DNA of 64,000 nt from Actinopolyspora alba (GCF_900112765.1 NZ_FOMZ01000002.1:1-64000), one strand, 5' to 3'; shown: positions 7,816 through 17,344, counted from the first letter of the stretch. A program made the numbers and translations. Notes: generated by a model not told the origin, from the sequence alone.

Positions 7816-9713
7816 ACGACACCGTCCGCGGCCTGTTGCTGCAACGATCTGTGATACTGCTCCAGCGCCACCAGGTCACCGAACAGCGCGTGGTACTCCT
7901 CGGCGTTCTCCAGCGGCGACAACCGCTGGACCCGCGACTTGATCTCGTCGATCTGGCGGGCCACCATCCGCTCGCGGAGCCTGGCGAGCACCCCACCTAC
8001 GTAGCGGTGGTCCTGCTCGGACTTGGTGTCCGGCGTCTCCACCGCGAGTTGGGAGAGCAGCCTGGTGGATCCCTCGTCGGGGCACTGCGTCCGCACCGCT
8101 TCCATCAGGGTAGAGCCGGACAGCCCCGACTGGGTGCCGCCCGCCTTGAGCAGTGCGGTGTGCAGCTTCGCATAGCCGGACTCGGTGAATGCCTCTTCCG
8201 GCAGCGAGTCGTACACCGGCCCCGCCAGGGCGGGCATCTGCAGCGCGGCCTTCAGCGCCTCCCGCTGCGACCAGCGCAGCTGATCGTGCCGTGGGGGACG
8301 TTCCGGCAACCGCTCCCCGGCCGGTTCCGAGTCGGGGTCGGCACGCCGCTGCTTCTTTCCCCGACGGTTCCCGTTCGCGGTCTCGCCGGAGTACTCCCGC
8401 ACCCGGCGTACCACCTGGTTCTCGTCGTTCCAACCGGTCCAGCCGGAGAGCTGCACGGCGTAGCCGTCCCTGCTCGCGGGATCCTTGATACGCGCCACCA
8501 GCGGTACGGTGCGCCGGAGCGCGGCGACCCGGCCGTCCACCGAGTCGAGGTCGTAGCCGTCGAGCAGGCTGCGGATGGCGAACTCGAAGAGCGGACGTCG
8601 CCGCGCGACCAGATCACGCACCGCGGCGTCCCCGCTGCGCTGTCGCAACTCGCAGGGGTCGTCCCCTCCCGGTGTGATGGCGACATAGGTCTGCGCGGCG
8701 AACCGCTGCTCGCCGTCGAACGCCTTCAGCGCCGCGTTCTGTCCCGCCTCGTCACCGTCGAAGGTGTAGATGACCTCCCCGCGAAAGGTGTCGTCGTCCA
8801 TCATCAGCCGACGCAGCACGGAGATGTGCTCGTCACCGAAGGCGGTGCCGCAGGAGGCGACCGCCGTGGGGACACCGGCGAGGTGCATCGCCATCACGTC
8901 CGTGTAGCCCTCCACCACCACGGTCTGGTGGCGCTTGGCTATCTCGCGTTTCGCGAGGTCGATGCCGAACAGCACCTGTGACTTGTTGAAGATCGGGGTG
9001 GCCGGGGTGTTGATGTACTTGGCCTCGATCGGATCGTCGTCGAAGATCCGCCGTGCCCCGAAACCGACCACATCGCCACCGAGATCCTTCAACGGCCAGA
9101 GCAACCGGCGGTGGAACCGATCCATGGGGCCGTGCCTGCCTTCCCTGGACAGCCCCGCCTTGTAGAGCTCCTCGGCCTCGAATCCCTGGTTGAGCAGGTA
9201 CTTGGTCAACCGGTCCCAGCCGCTCGGGGCGAAGCCGCAGCCGAATCTGGTGGCCGCCTCCTCCCCGAACCCCCGTTCGGTGAGGAACTCGCGGGCCTGG
9301 CGCGCCTCCTCGGAGCGCAGCCGCTCGGCGTAGAACGCGGCCGCGAGCCGGTTGGCCTCCACGAGCCGGGCTCTGGTGCCGGGTTCGCGACGACTCGTCG
9401 GGTTGCCGTCCTCGTAGCGCAGTCTTACACCGGAACGGTCCGCGAGCCGCTCCACCGCCTCGACGAAACCGAGGTGTTCGGTCTTCATCAGGAAGGCGAT
9501 GACGTCACCGCCCTCACCGCATCCGAAGCAGTGAAAGGTCCCGTGATTGGCGCGCACGTTGAAGGATGGGGTCTTCTCGTCGTGGAACGGGCACAGCCCC
9601 TTGAACGCGTCCCCACCGGAACGGCGCAACGCGACGTACTCACCGACGACATCGTCGATCCGGTTGCTCTCGCGTACTTCGGCGATGTCGCTTTCCCGGA
9701 TTCGTCCCGCCAC
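7812..9713 (-). CDS. dnaG: DNA primase
   Basis: 633 residues, normal for actinobacterial DnaG; starts with GTG. The CHC2 zinc ribbon uses Cys41, His44, Cys62 and Cys65 ('LCPFHDEKTPSF', 'FHCFGCGEGGD'). The RNA polymerase core runs through 'INTPATPIFNKSQVLFG', with the Toprim domain signature EGYTD at 268-272 and the acidic 'TFDGDEAGQ' further on. The C-terminal domain (last about 150 residues) would contact DnaB helicase. It makes RNA primers at the replication fork. dnaG heads a minus-strand operon with the 182-residue gene. Confidence 0.97.
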   Translation of the reverse strand: MAGRIRESDIAEVRESNRIDDVVGEYVALRRSGGDAFKGLCPFHDEKTPSFNVRANHGTFHCFGCGEGGDVIAFLMKTEHLGFVEAVERLADRSGVRLRYEDGNPTSRREPGTRARLVEANRLAAAFYAERLRSEEARQAREFLTERGFGEEAATRFGCGFAPSGWDRLTKYLLNQGFEAEELYKAGLSREGRHGPMDRFHRRLLWPLKDLGGDVVGFGARRIFDDDPIEAKYINTPATPIFNKSQVLFGIDLAKREIAKRHQTVVVEGYTDVMAMHLAGVPTAVASCGTAFGDEHISVLRRLMMDDDTFRGEVIYTFDGDEAGQNAALKAFDGEQRFAAQTYVAITPGGDDPCELRQRSGDAAVRDLVARRRPLFEFAIRSLLDGYDLDSVDGRVAALRRTVPLVARIKDPASRDGYAVQLSGWTGWNDENQVVRRVREYSGETANGNRRGKKQRRADPDSEPAGERLPERPPRHDQLRWSQREALKAALQMPALAGPVYDSLPEEAFTESGYAKLHTALLKAGGTQSGLSGSTLMEAVRTQCPDEGSTRLLSQLAVETPDTKSEQDHRYVGGVLARLRERMVARQIDEIKSRVQRLSPLENAEEYHALFGDLVALEQYHRSLQQQAADGVV

Positions 9714-9900
9714 GAGCCCAGTCTAGATGCACGCGCTCACGGGAGCGGTGACGGTCGCGTCGCACCGGGGTGATGCGACGTTCGACAGCGGCCCGAACCG
9801 TCGGGTACCGCACGCACCCCGGTCGGCCTCGGCGGCACGGCGCACAGCCGAAAAGGTTTCTCAGCAGGGCAACAGCGGATTGTTCGGGCACAATCGCGGT

Positions 9901-10845
9901 GTGCGATCGGTGGAGGAAACTTTCACGGCGGAGTCGGGCAGTCGGCACACGCGGCTGCTCGGTCTCGCCTATCGACTCACCGGCAGCATCACCGACGCGG
10001 AGGCGGTGCTGCGGCAGGCGCGCGTGCGGTTCGCCGGAACCGGAGACGTGGCGGACTCGCCCGGTCACTGCCCGAACGACGGGCTGAGCGGCGCGGTGGG
10101 GAGACTGTCGGTGGACCGTGCGCTGTCGGGGGCGACGCGCCGGGAGCACTACGTCGGCCCGTGGCTGCCCGAACCGATAGTCACGCTGGAAGTACCGGCA
10201 CGAACCACGGACCCGCTGGAGCGGATCACCCACGCCGAGGACGTGCGCATGGCGGCGTTGCGGGTACTGCAGCAACTCACTCCGGAACAACGGATCGCAC
10301 TGGTGCTGCACGAGAACTTCGCGGTGCCGTTCGAGGAGATAGCCGGAATGCTCGGCTGCACGGCCACGACCGCCGGACAGTACGCCTCCCGCGCACGGCG
10401 AGTCATGAACGAGGCACGGCCACCCCGCCGCGTGCCCGCCACCGAACAGCACGAACTCGTCGAGGCGATGCTCGCCGCGCTCGCGGCGGGGGACGAGTGG
10501 CGGCTGGCACGGTTGCTTCACCCGCACGTGAGCGTGCACGGCGACAGCGACGGCAAGGCCCGCACCGCGTTACGACCGGTCCACGGGCGGGACAAGGTAA
10601 CCCGTTTCCTGCTCAGCCTGATGCGCAAGTACCCGTCCCCCACCCCGTCGAACGTTCGATCGGTACTGGTCAACGGGGACCCGGGATTGCTGCTTCCCGG
10701 GACCTCGAGCGGGAACGTCTCGCGCGATTCGGCGGCGGTGCGCGTGGTGGGGTTCGCGGTACGCGACGGGTGCGTCGCGGAGATCCACGACATCGTCAAC
10801 CCGGACAAACTGACCAGGATCTCGTGCTCGACCCCCTACGGCTGA
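9901..10845 (+). CDS. ECF41/SigJ-like sigma factor with C-terminal SnoaL-like domain
   Basis: 314 residues from GTG 9901; a GTG at 9910 is also possible, and no strong ribosome site is seen. Sigma region 2 ('RLLGLAYRLTGSITDAEAVL') is followed by the family-specific 'YVGPWLPEP' linker, region 4 ('LTPEQRIALVLHENFAVPFEEIAGMLGCT'), and a SnoaL-like domain (about 190-305) ending 'DIVNPDKLTRI'. In ECF41 proteins this fused C-terminal domain takes part in control of activity. Region 2 is more degenerate than usual: the Glu/Asp of the DAEDVVQ motif is changed to DAEAVLR. No carboxymuconolactone decarboxylase/oxidoreductase partner gene lies beside it. Confidence 0.85.
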   Translation: MRSVEETFTAESGSRHTRLLGLAYRLTGSITDAEAVLRQARVRFAGTGDVADSPGHCPNDGLSGAVGRLSVDRALSGATRREHYVGPWLPEPIVTLEVPARTTDPLERITHAEDVRMAALRVLQQLTPEQRIALVLHENFAVPFEEIAGMLGCTATTAGQYASRARRVMNEARPPRRVPATEQHELVEAMLAALAAGDEWRLARLLHPHVSVHGDSDGKARTALRPVHGRDKVTRFLLSLMRKYPSPTPSNVRSVLVNGDPGLLLPGTSSGNVSRDSAAVRVVGFAVRDGCVAEIHDIVNPDKLTRISCSTPYG

Positions 10846-10871
10846 GCCGCTGTCGGCGGTCGAAACCGGCC

Positions 10872-10909
10872 GGATGAGCGAGTCCCGCCGGGATCAGTGA
10901 GTCCCGCCG
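10872..10909. repeat. 19-bp tandem duplication at the serpin 3' end
   Basis: GGATGAGCGAGTCCCGCCG (10872-10890) is followed directly by GGATCAGTGAGTCCCGCCG (10891-10909). The second copy contains the serpin stop and its last codons; the first is downstream, between the convergent sigma factor and serpin genes. Confidence 0.75.
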
Positions 10910-12015
10910 GGGTCGGTGATCCTTGCCAGGAAGTGAACGAACCCGCTCTGCCGGTGACGGAGCAGGAACAGGAACGGCCGATCCACCCGTACTCGCACGG
11001 GATCGTCGAACAACGAGGTCAACCGCATCATCACCGCGGTGGCTGCCGCTCCTTCCACACCGTGCTCGTCGACCCGCAGCACGGCCTCGTGCAGCGCGGT
11101 GGATATCCGCAGCGGCCGCGGGGTCAGGGGCGCGAAGTCCGCGGCGGGCGTGAACGCCCGGCGCACGCCCAAGGCCGCCAACGGCTCGTCCAGCTCGCCG
11201 GAACCGGACACGGCGAAGCGCGGCAACCGGAGTTCGACCGGACGCTCCTCGACCGCTTCGAGCAACCGGAGCAGCGTGTCGTGGTCGAGCGCCGGTTCCG
11301 CGGTGGCCAGCTCCGCGTCGGGCAACAGCACGAACGCGTCGAAGCCCCCCGCCAGTCCCGTCCGAACGACCTGCCAACCGTAATGATGGGCGTAGCCGAG
11401 CCGAGCGCTCACACGCATGAGTGAGACCGGTTGTTCCCCTGCCGGAGCAAGGAACGAACCGGACCTGGTCTCGTTCGGATCGAAGACCTCCTGCCACGGC
11501 GCCGTCAGGTACAGCGCGTTGACCAGCGCCGCGACCGTGTCCGAGTTCACCGCTCCCGGTTTGACCAGGTCGGGAATCAACTGCCGGGTCACGTCAGCCA
11601 CGTCCTGGTTGATCCGCTCCCGTGCCCGTTCCGGGGCGTCCCGGAACGGGGCGGTGCGAATCCCCGCGCCGAACCGCTGTTCGAGCGCCGCCGGGGAGTC
11701 CGTTTCGAGTGGTAGCCGCTCGTCGGTCCACAGCCGGTTGGCGACCGCGAGGGCGACGCTGTCGCGGGATTCGGCGCTGTCCCGGGATTCGGCCTCGGGA
11801 CGCGCTGCCGCGTTCAGCGATTCGACGAACTCCGGCTCGGCCGGGTCCGTTCCCAGGGCTTCGACGACCTCGGCGCGGGTCTGTCCCCGCGTGATCTCAG
11901 CGAGCAGCCCCAGTGCCGTCGTCACCGAGTACGGGGACCAGCAGTGGTTCTCACGGGGGTCGGGGGCTAGCCGCCGGTGCAGCCACCACAGGAATCGCAA
12001 CTCGGTGTTCACCAC
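10894..12015 (-). CDS. Serpin-family protein
   Basis: 373 residues, full serpin length, no signal peptide, so probably cytoplasmic. Conserved serpin landmarks: 'NHCWSPYSVTTALGLLAEITRGQT' (B/C helices), 'AANRLW'-like 'AVANRLWTDERLPLE', 'VNALYLTAPWQEVFDP' (shutter), 'VELRLPRFAVSGSGEL', and the reactive-loop hinge 'VDEHGVEGAAATAV' followed by 'DRPFLFLLRHRQSG'. Counting from the hinge Glu (P17), P1 falls near Thr in 'MMRLTSL', suggesting a protease preferring small residues. P14 is Val rather than Thr/Ser but P12-P8 are GAAAT, so loop insertion seems possible. Prokaryotic serpins inhibit serine proteases; the target is unknown. Confidence 0.9.
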   Translation of the reverse strand: MVNTELRFLWWLHRRLAPDPRENHCWSPYSVTTALGLLAEITRGQTRAEVVEALGTDPAEPEFVESLNAAARPEAESRDSAESRDSVALAVANRLWTDERLPLETDSPAALEQRFGAGIRTAPFRDAPERARERINQDVADVTRQLIPDLVKPGAVNSDTVAALVNALYLTAPWQEVFDPNETRSGSFLAPAGEQPVSLMRVSARLGYAHHYGWQVVRTGLAGGFDAFVLLPDAELATAEPALDHDTLLRLLEAVEERPVELRLPRFAVSGSGELDEPLAALGVRRAFTPAADFAPLTPRPLRISTALHEAVLRVDEHGVEGAAATAVMMRLTSLFDDPVRVRVDRPFLFLLRHRQSGFVHFLARITDPGGTH

Positions 12016-12158
12016 GACGCGGTACTCCGATCGGTCTCGCGAGGCGTTTACCGGAGGCGAGTCTGCCAGTGAGAGGCCGTACCGGGCGAACTTTCGGAGG
12101 GATTCCGCCGAGCCCGGCCGTCGGGCGGCCGAAGCGGCGAGGAGATCGCGGGAGGTGA

Positions 12159-12353
12159 CTACCCCAGTGTCTCCTCGATGTCGGCCAGCCCCATCAGGCG
12201 GAGCTCCTGGGCGATGTAGCCGGCCGCGCGCTCGGCGGCGGGATCCTGCCAGCGCAGGTCCGTCACCCAGTCGGCGACATTGTCCGAGTTGATGTAGGGC
12301 TCGCCGTCGACGACGACCTTCTGGATGTGATGCCGGTTCACGTCGTTGGACAT
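12159..12353 (-). CDS. Small conserved hypothetical protein
   Basis: 64 residues, charged and soluble; no domain recognised. The text 'INSDNVADWVTDLRWQDPAAERAAGYIAQELRLMGL' suggests a short helical fold. AGGAG lies a few bases before the ATG (complement of 'GGGGCTCCTGG' at 12356-12366). The 143-bp spacing to the serpin start leaves room for a separate serpin promoter. Confidence 0.6.
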   Translation of the reverse strand: MSNDVNRHHIQKVVVDGEPYINSDNVADWVTDLRWQDPAAERAAGYIAQELRLMGLADIEETLG

Positions 12354-12485
12354 CGGGGCTCCTGGCGGCTTATCGGGGACTGCCGCAGATTTTCACACGA
12401 AAGTTGGAATCATGACCAGTGAAAATCACGCTGCGTATTAGATTGCACCAACAGATGCGTTTTACGCTGCCTTGTCTGACATAGG

Positions 12486-13778
12486 TCACACTGAATAGCC
12501 GGTTTTAGTCACCCAGTGTGCATGCCAGGACACCGCTTGGGCGTCGGTGAACGACGCCACCTGATCGAGCAAGGCACGCAGTCGCCCGCAGTCGTCGGCG
12601 GCGGCCTGCCAGGCGACCCGCGCCGCCGGAGTCAACGAGGCGGGAGCGGCCCGCGCCAGCACGTTGACCAACTCGGTGAGGATCCGACGCTGCGACTCCT
12701 GCAGCCGCAACCGCTCCGGGTCGCTCATGACGTAGCGCAGCGCCGTGGCCTTGAGTACCGCCACCTCGGCGGCCACCTCTTCCGGCACCACCAGATCGGC
12801 CGCGTAACGCGTCAGCGGACCGGTCCCGAACTCCGACCTGGTGGCTCGTACCGCCGCGGCGACGAACCGCCCCACCAGTTCACTGGTCAGCCGCTTGAGC
12901 GCCACCTGCGCGGTGACCGAACCGTCGTAGTCGAGCACGGCCGCGAGAGCGGGGTTCGCCACCAGCTCGAGAGCCGCCGCCTCCAACGATCCGGTGTCCA
13001 GCGGTCGCTGCCCACGGAAGTACTTGCCCGCGATACGCAGGATCTCCCCACGCTCCTCGGGATCCAACAGAGCCCGCGGTGCGATCCGCCCGGTGTGCAC
13101 CCCGTCCTCCAAGTCGTGCACCGAATAGGCGACGTCGTCGGCCCAGTCCATGATCTGGGCCTCCAGACAACGCGTCCGGGAAGGCGCTCCCTGCCGCAGC
13201 CACCGGAACACGGTCGAGTCCGACTCGTAGACCCCGAACTTGCCGTACCCGTCGTGCGACAGCGGCCACGGGTACTTCGTGGCGGCGTCCAGGCAGGCAC
13301 GGGTGAGGTTGAGACCGCACTCGGTACCGTCCGGCCCCACCAGTTTGGGTTCGAGCCTGGTCAGGATCCGCAACGTCTGCGCGTTGCCCTCGAAACCACC
13401 GCAGTCCGCCGCGAGCTCCGCGAGCGCGTCTTCCCCGTTGTGCCCGAACGGCGGATGACCGATGTCGTGGGCCAGGCCGGCGGTGTCCACCACGTCGGGA
13501 TCGGTTCCCAGCTCCACCGCGATGGCTCGACCGATCTGTGCGACCTCCAGGGAATGGGTGAGCCTCGTCCTGGGGACATCACCCTCACCGGGCCCCATCA
13601 CCTGAGTCTTGCCCGCGAGACGACGCAACGCGGCCGAGTGCAGCACGCGCGCACGATCGCGCGCGAAGGGCGCACGCGGCAGCGGTTCCCCACCGGCCGA
13701 CTCGGAGACCTTGGGGGACTCGTCGACCAGCCGCTGTGAGTCGTGCTCGGTGTAACCCGGCGGCCGGAGTGCGGACAT
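12486..13778 (-). CDS. dgt: Deoxyguanosinetriphosphate triphosphohydrolase-like protein
   Basis: 430 residues starting at the ATG before 'SALRPPGYTEHDSQRLVDE'; an upstream in-frame start adds 11 residues. HD-domain metal site visible: 'RTRLTHSLEVAQIGRAI' (H), 'AGLAHDIGHPPFGHNGE' (HD) and 'IMDWADDVAYSVHDLEDGV' (final D). The family cleaves dNTPs to deoxynucleoside and tripolyphosphate, helping set dNTP pools. Located near dnaG as in mycobacteria. Confidence 0.92.
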   Translation of the reverse strand: MSALRPPGYTEHDSQRLVDESPKVSESAGGEPLPRAPFARDRARVLHSAALRRLAGKTQVMGPGEGDVPRTRLTHSLEVAQIGRAIAVELGTDPDVVDTAGLAHDIGHPPFGHNGEDALAELAADCGGFEGNAQTLRILTRLEPKLVGPDGTECGLNLTRACLDAATKYPWPLSHDGYGKFGVYESDSTVFRWLRQGAPSRTRCLEAQIMDWADDVAYSVHDLEDGVHTGRIAPRALLDPEERGEILRIAGKYFRGQRPLDTGSLEAAALELVANPALAAVLDYDGSVTAQVALKRLTSELVGRFVAAAVRATRSEFGTGPLTRYAADLVVPEEVAAEVAVLKATALRYVMSDPERLRLQESQRRILTELVNVLARAAPASLTPAARVAWQAAADDCGRLRALLDQVASFTDAQAVSWHAHWVTKTGYSV

Positions 13779-13860
13779 CGACCACAGCCTACGGAACGGG
13801 TCCGACAACACGCCGCGAACGAGTCAGCGCGTCGGCGGTGAGTCTATGAGACTCCTACCG

Positions 13861-14526
13861 CTAGCCGAGTCCGTATCCGGTGACGTCCGCCGAGGCGTGC
13901 ATGACGCGGTAGAACAGCATCGCGGCCGCCTCGCGCAGGATGTAGGCGGTCCGCACGTCCTCGGTCGGGCCGCTCCTGGTCGGCGAGACCATGGCCCGCA
14001 ACCCCTGGTCCTCGGCCATGGTCCGGCACCGCCAGGAGTGCCAGGGGTCGCTGACGATCAGCGCCGAGTCCCAGTCGCGGCGCTCGGCGACCTCGGAGAC
14101 GGCACGGATGCTGCGCAGCGTGTCACTGCCGACCTCGGCCTCCACCACGGCTCCCGGCGGCACCCCTTGCTCGATCAACCACATGCTGCCCGCCTGGGCC
14201 TCCGTGTAGTTGTCACCGGCCTGGTTACCGCCGACAGTGACGATGTGCTCGGAGAGCCCACTCCGGTAGAGCTCCAGCGCGTGCTCCAGCCTGCCGCGCA
14301 ACACCGGGGAGGGGTCCCCGTTGTACTGCGCGGCCCCGAGAACCACGATCATGTCGGCGCTGCGCCGGTGATCGACGAGCGCTACCTGCCAGACCCGGAA
14401 AGCGGTACCACCGAGCACCAGCGAGGCGACCAGCAGCGCACCGAGGACTGCTCGGCCTATCCAGACGGTGATGCGCCCACGGCGCCGTGCCTGACCGGTT
14501 TCGGGGTGATGGGTCACGTCACGCAT
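13861..14526 (-). CDS. YdcF-family (DUF218) membrane-anchored protein
   Basis: 221 residues. One N-terminal membrane helix (about 22-46, 'AVLGALLVASLVLGGTAF') precedes a DUF218 domain: 'ADMIVVLGAAQYNGDPSPVLRGRL', 'YRSGLSEHIVTVGGNQ' and 'LIVSDPWHSWRCRTMAED'. E. coli YdcF binds SAM and SanA/ElyC members act in cell-envelope processes; the substrate here cannot be told. GGCGGA lies about eight bases before the ATG. Confidence 0.85.
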   Translation of the reverse strand: MRDVTHHPETGQARRRGRITVWIGRAVLGALLVASLVLGGTAFRVWQVALVDHRRSADMIVVLGAAQYNGDPSPVLRGRLEHALELYRSGLSEHIVTVGGNQAGDNYTEAQAGSMWLIEQGVPPGAVVEAEVGSDTLRSIRAVSEVAERRDWDSALIVSDPWHSWRCRTMAEDQGLRAMVSPTRSGPTEDVRTAYILREAAAMLFYRVMHASADVTGYGLG

Positions 14527-14565
14527 CGTTGCAGATCCGCCACCGACGACGCGCGAGCCCCGGGA

Positions 14566-15951
14566 TCAGCAGCCGACCAGGCGAGCCGCCAGATACGCCT
14601 CCAGCTTGTCGATGGCCACCCGCTCCTGCTCCATCGTGTCGCGTTCGCGCACCGTCACCGCGTGGTCGGACAGCGAGTCGAAGTCGACCGTGACGCAGAA
14701 CGGGGTACCGATCTCGTCGTGCCTGCGATAGCGCCTTCCGATGGCGCCCGCGTCGTCGAAGTCGATGTTCCAGTTGCGGCGCAGCGTGGCCGCGACGTCC
14801 CGCGCCTTCGGGGAGAGGTCGGCGTTCCGCGACAGCGGCAGCACCGCGACCTTGATCGGCGCCAGCCTGCGGTCGAGCTTGAGCACGACGCGCTTGTCCA
14901 CCCCGCCCTTGGCGTTGGGGGCCTCGTCCTCGCGGTAGGCGTCGACCAGGAAGGCCATCATCGGCCTGCCGAGCCCGGCCGCGGGTTCGATCACGTAGGG
15001 ACGGTAGCGGGAGTTGCTGGTCTGGTCGAAGTACGACAGGTCCACCCCGGAGTGGTTGGAGTGGGTGGTCAGGTCGAAGTCCGTCCGGTTCGCGATGCCC
15101 TCCAGCTCACCCCACTCGCTGCCGCTGAAGCCGAAGCGGTACTCGATGTCGACGGTCCGCTTGGAGTAGTGCGAGAGCTTTTCCTTGGGGTGCTCGTAAT
15201 GGCGGATGTTGTTCGGATCGATGCCGAGCCCGGTGTACCACTCGGTGCGGTTGGAGATCCAGTACTCGTGCCAGGACTCGTCCTCACCCGGCTCGACGAA
15301 GAACTCCATCTCCATCTGCTCGAACTCGCGGGTGCGGAAGATGAAGTTTCCGGGGGTCACCTCGTTGCGGAACGACTTGCCGACCTGGCCGATCCCGAAC
15401 GGTGGTTTCTTGCGCGCCGTGGTCATCACGTTCAGGAAGTTGACGAAGATGCCCTGAGCCGTCTCCGGGCGCAGGTAGTGCAGCCCCTCCTCCGAGTCGA
15501 CAGGCCCCAGGAAGGTCTTGAGCAGGCCGTTGAACATCTTCGGCTCGGTGAACTGGCCGCGGTTCCCGCAGTTCGGGCAGGGCACCTCGGAGAGGTCGCT
15601 GTCGTCGACGTCCTTGCCGGTGCGCTCGGCGTACTCCTCGGCGAGCTGGTCGGAACGGTGCCGGTGGTGACAGGCGGTGCACTCGACCAACGGATCCACG
15701 AACTCCTGCACGTGCCCGGACGCTTCCCAGACCTCACGCGGCAGGATGACCGAGGAGTCCAGGCCGACGACGTCGTCCCGCCCCTGCACCATGCTGCGCC
15801 ACCACTGGCGCTTGATGTTGTCCTTGAGCTCCACCCCGAGCGGCCCGTAATCCCATGCCGACCGGGTACCGCCGTAAATTTCGCCGCTCGGGTAGACGAA
15901 GCCACGACGCTTGCACAGATTCACGATCGTTTCGATCTGGTCGGTGGGCAC
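14566..15951 (-). CDS. glyS: Glycyl-tRNA synthetase (homodimeric type)
   Basis: 461 residues from GTG 15951, with GGAG five bases upstream; a GTG at 15957 would add two residues but abuts the ribosome site. '[27 protein letters not shown]' is the class II N-terminal signature of bacterial alpha2 GlyRS; '[12 protein letters not shown]', '[16 protein letters not shown]' (motif 2 region) and '[16 protein letters not shown]' (motif 3) follow; the anticodon-binding domain closes the protein. A CxxC zinc-like insert ('CTACHHRHR', '[10 protein letters not shown]') is present. It charges tRNA-Gly. Confidence 0.97.
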   Translation of the reverse strand: MPTDQIETIVNLCKRRGFVYPSGEIYGGTRSAWDYGPLGVELKDNIKRQWWRSMVQGRDDVVGLDSSVILPREVWEASGHVQEFVDPLVECTACHHRHRSDQLAEEYAERTGKDVDDSDLSEVPCPNCGNRGQFTEPKMFNGLLKTFLGPVDSEEGLHYLRPETAQGIFVNFLNVMTTARKKPPFGIGQVGKSFRNEVTPGNFIFRTREFEQMEMEFFVEPGEDESWHEYWISNRTEWYTGLGIDPNNIRHYEHPKEKLSHYSKRTVDIEYRFGFSGSEWGELEGIANRTDFDLTTHSNHSGVDLSYFDQTSNSRYRPYVIEPAAGLGRPMMAFLVDAYREDEAPNAKGGVDKRVVLKLDRRLAPIKVAVLPLSRNADLSPKARDVAATLRRNWNIDFDDAGAIGRRYRRHDEIGTPFCVTVDFDSLSDHAVTVRERDTMEQERVAIDKLEAYLAARLVGC

Positions 15952-16304
15952 GCTCACTCCACGCTTGTCGCTGGTTGCTCGGGCTCCGGCCGGAAGTCGG
16001 TTCGGTACTCGACGAATCGGCCGGGCTGGTCCCGCGGATTCCCGACGGTGAGTTTCCCAGCGTACCGAGGCAGCATCGAGGGCGGCGCGGCCCCACCCCG
16101 CAGTGCCGACACCCGCGAGCTCGGCTGCGCCCGCCGAAGTGGACGACGCCCGTAGGATGGACGGTGTTCCACGACCAACTCGCGACGAGGCGACGAAAGG
16201 ACCCCTTCGGCCACGACACTGCGCCGCGTGTGCCTCGGAGGACTCGTACCGCCGTGACCGGCGGACGGTCGGTCATCACGTGGTAGTGCCGCTGATCACC
16301 TCTC
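15952..16304. other. Divergent intergenic region between glyS and smtB
   Basis: About 350 bp with no credible gene. It must carry promoters for both divergent units. GGTCATCA (16269-16276) and TGATCACC (16291-16298) form an imperfect inverted repeat just before the smtB start, a possible metalloregulator operator; 'TAGGAT' near 16153 could be a -10 element on the plus strand. Confidence 0.4.
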
Positions 16305-16682
16305 ATGCGCAACGACGAAGAGCACTCCGGCGAACGAGCCGAACCGGCCACGGTCCCCGCCGGTGACCCGGACACCCTTACCGAGGCGGGTGAGTTGCTG
16401 CGGGCACTGGCCGCGCCGGTGCGGATCGCCATCGTGCTGCAACTGCGTGCCGGCGAACGCTGTGTGCACGAGCTCGTCGACGCGCTCGGCGTGGCCCAAC
16501 CACTCATCAGCCAACACCTTCGGGTGCTGAAAACGGCCGGTGTGGTGCGTGGCCGCCGCAACGGGCGCGAGGTGGTCTACCGGTTGGTCGACGACCATCT
16601 GGCGCACATAGTCGTGGACGCCGTAGCCCACGCGGAAGAGGATTCGGAGGACGAGAACGCCTCCACAGTGAACGCGCCCTAG
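16305..16682 (+). CDS. smtB: Zinc-sensing ArsR/SmtB-family repressor
   Basis: 125 residues. Winged helix-turn-helix: 'LAAPVRIAIVLQL', recognition helix 'VAQPLISQHLRVLKTAGVV', wing 'GRRNGREVVYRL'. Helix 5 reads 'DDHLAHIVVDAVAHAEE' and gives Asp96, His98, His109 and Glu112, exactly the D-x-H-x10-H-x2-E spacing of the SmtB alpha5 zinc site. The ArsR alpha3 CxC site is absent. It lies upstream of zur in the same direction, as the Rv2358-Rv2359 pair of M. tuberculosis, where zinc releases SmtB from the operon promoter. Confidence 0.92.
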   Translation: MRNDEEHSGERAEPATVPAGDPDTLTEAGELLRALAAPVRIAIVLQLRAGERCVHELVDALGVAQPLISQHLRVLKTAGVVRGRRNGREVVYRLVDDHLAHIVVDAVAHAEEDSEDENASTVNAP

Positions 16683-16796
16683 TCGATGACACGATTCGAC
16701 CGAAGGGTCGTCGACCTACCCGGAACGGGGCGGCACGCGAGAACGAGAATCCACTTGCAATCCCGTACACACACCCGAGCAGAAGACGGAGAAAGC

Positions 16797-17213
16797 GTGA
16801 CCTCCAGCGAGCGTCCCTCGGCCGCGATCCCGGGTCTGCGGTCCACCAAGCAGCGGGCCGCGGTGTCGCGTCTGCTCAGCGAGATCGACGATTTCCGCTC
16901 CGCGCAGGAGCTGCACGAGCAGCTGCGGAACCGCGGCGAGGGGATCGGGCTGACAACCGTCTACCGCACGCTGCAATCGCTGGCCGACGCGGGTGAGATC
17001 GACGTACTTCGCAGTGACTCCGGGGAAGCCGTCTACCGGAAGTGCTCCACCGACCACCACCACCATCTGGTCTGCCGGTACTGCGGCAGAACGGTCGAGG
17101 TGGCGGACCCCCCGGTGGAGGACTGGGCGGAACGGATCGCCACCGAGCACGGCTTCTCCGAGGTGGATCACACCGTCGAGATAATCGGCACCTGCTCCGA
17201 GTGCGGACTCTGA
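16797..17213 (+). CDS. zur: Zinc uptake regulator (Fur family, FurB/Zur)
   Basis: 138 residues from GTG 16797, five bases after GGAG (16788-16791). DNA-binding domain: 'RSTKQRAAVSRLLSEIDDF' to 'GIGLTTVYRTLQSLADAGEIDVL'. The metal-binding half has 'CSTDHHHHLVCRYCG', Asp/Glu/His around 'ATEHGFSEVDHTVEI', and the structural CxxC pairs CRYC and CSEC. In zinc excess it represses zinc uptake and alternative ribosomal protein genes. The 114-bp gap after smtB leaves room for its own promoter, though co-transcription is likely. Confidence 0.93.
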   Translation: MTSSERPSAAIPGLRSTKQRAAVSRLLSEIDDFRSAQELHEQLRNRGEGIGLTTVYRTLQSLADAGEIDVLRSDSGEAVYRKCSTDHHHHLVCRYCGRTVEVADPPVEDWAERIATEHGFSEVDHTVEIIGTCSECGL

Positions 17214-17220
17214 TCTCCAC

Positions 17221-17241
17221 CGGGCGGGCGACACCCGCCCG
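17221..17241 (+). terminator. Hairpin after zur
   Basis: CGGGCGGG (17221-17228) pairs with CCCGCCCG (17234-17241) around CGACA, eight bases after the zur stop. No T tract. Confidence 0.55.
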
Positions 17242-17344
17242 CGGCGGGCCATGCGGTGACCGGAGTCGCGAACGGCCACACACGGCCCCCGGAGAGCTCA
17301 CTGATCGGGCCCGTGCTCCCTGTGCCACCGGATCGAGGTCCCGC

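Noticed and set aside
13846-16155. A 769-codon plus-strand frame over the YdcF and glyS genes
   Set aside because: Antisense shadow created by high GC3; glyS on the minus strand has full family motifs.
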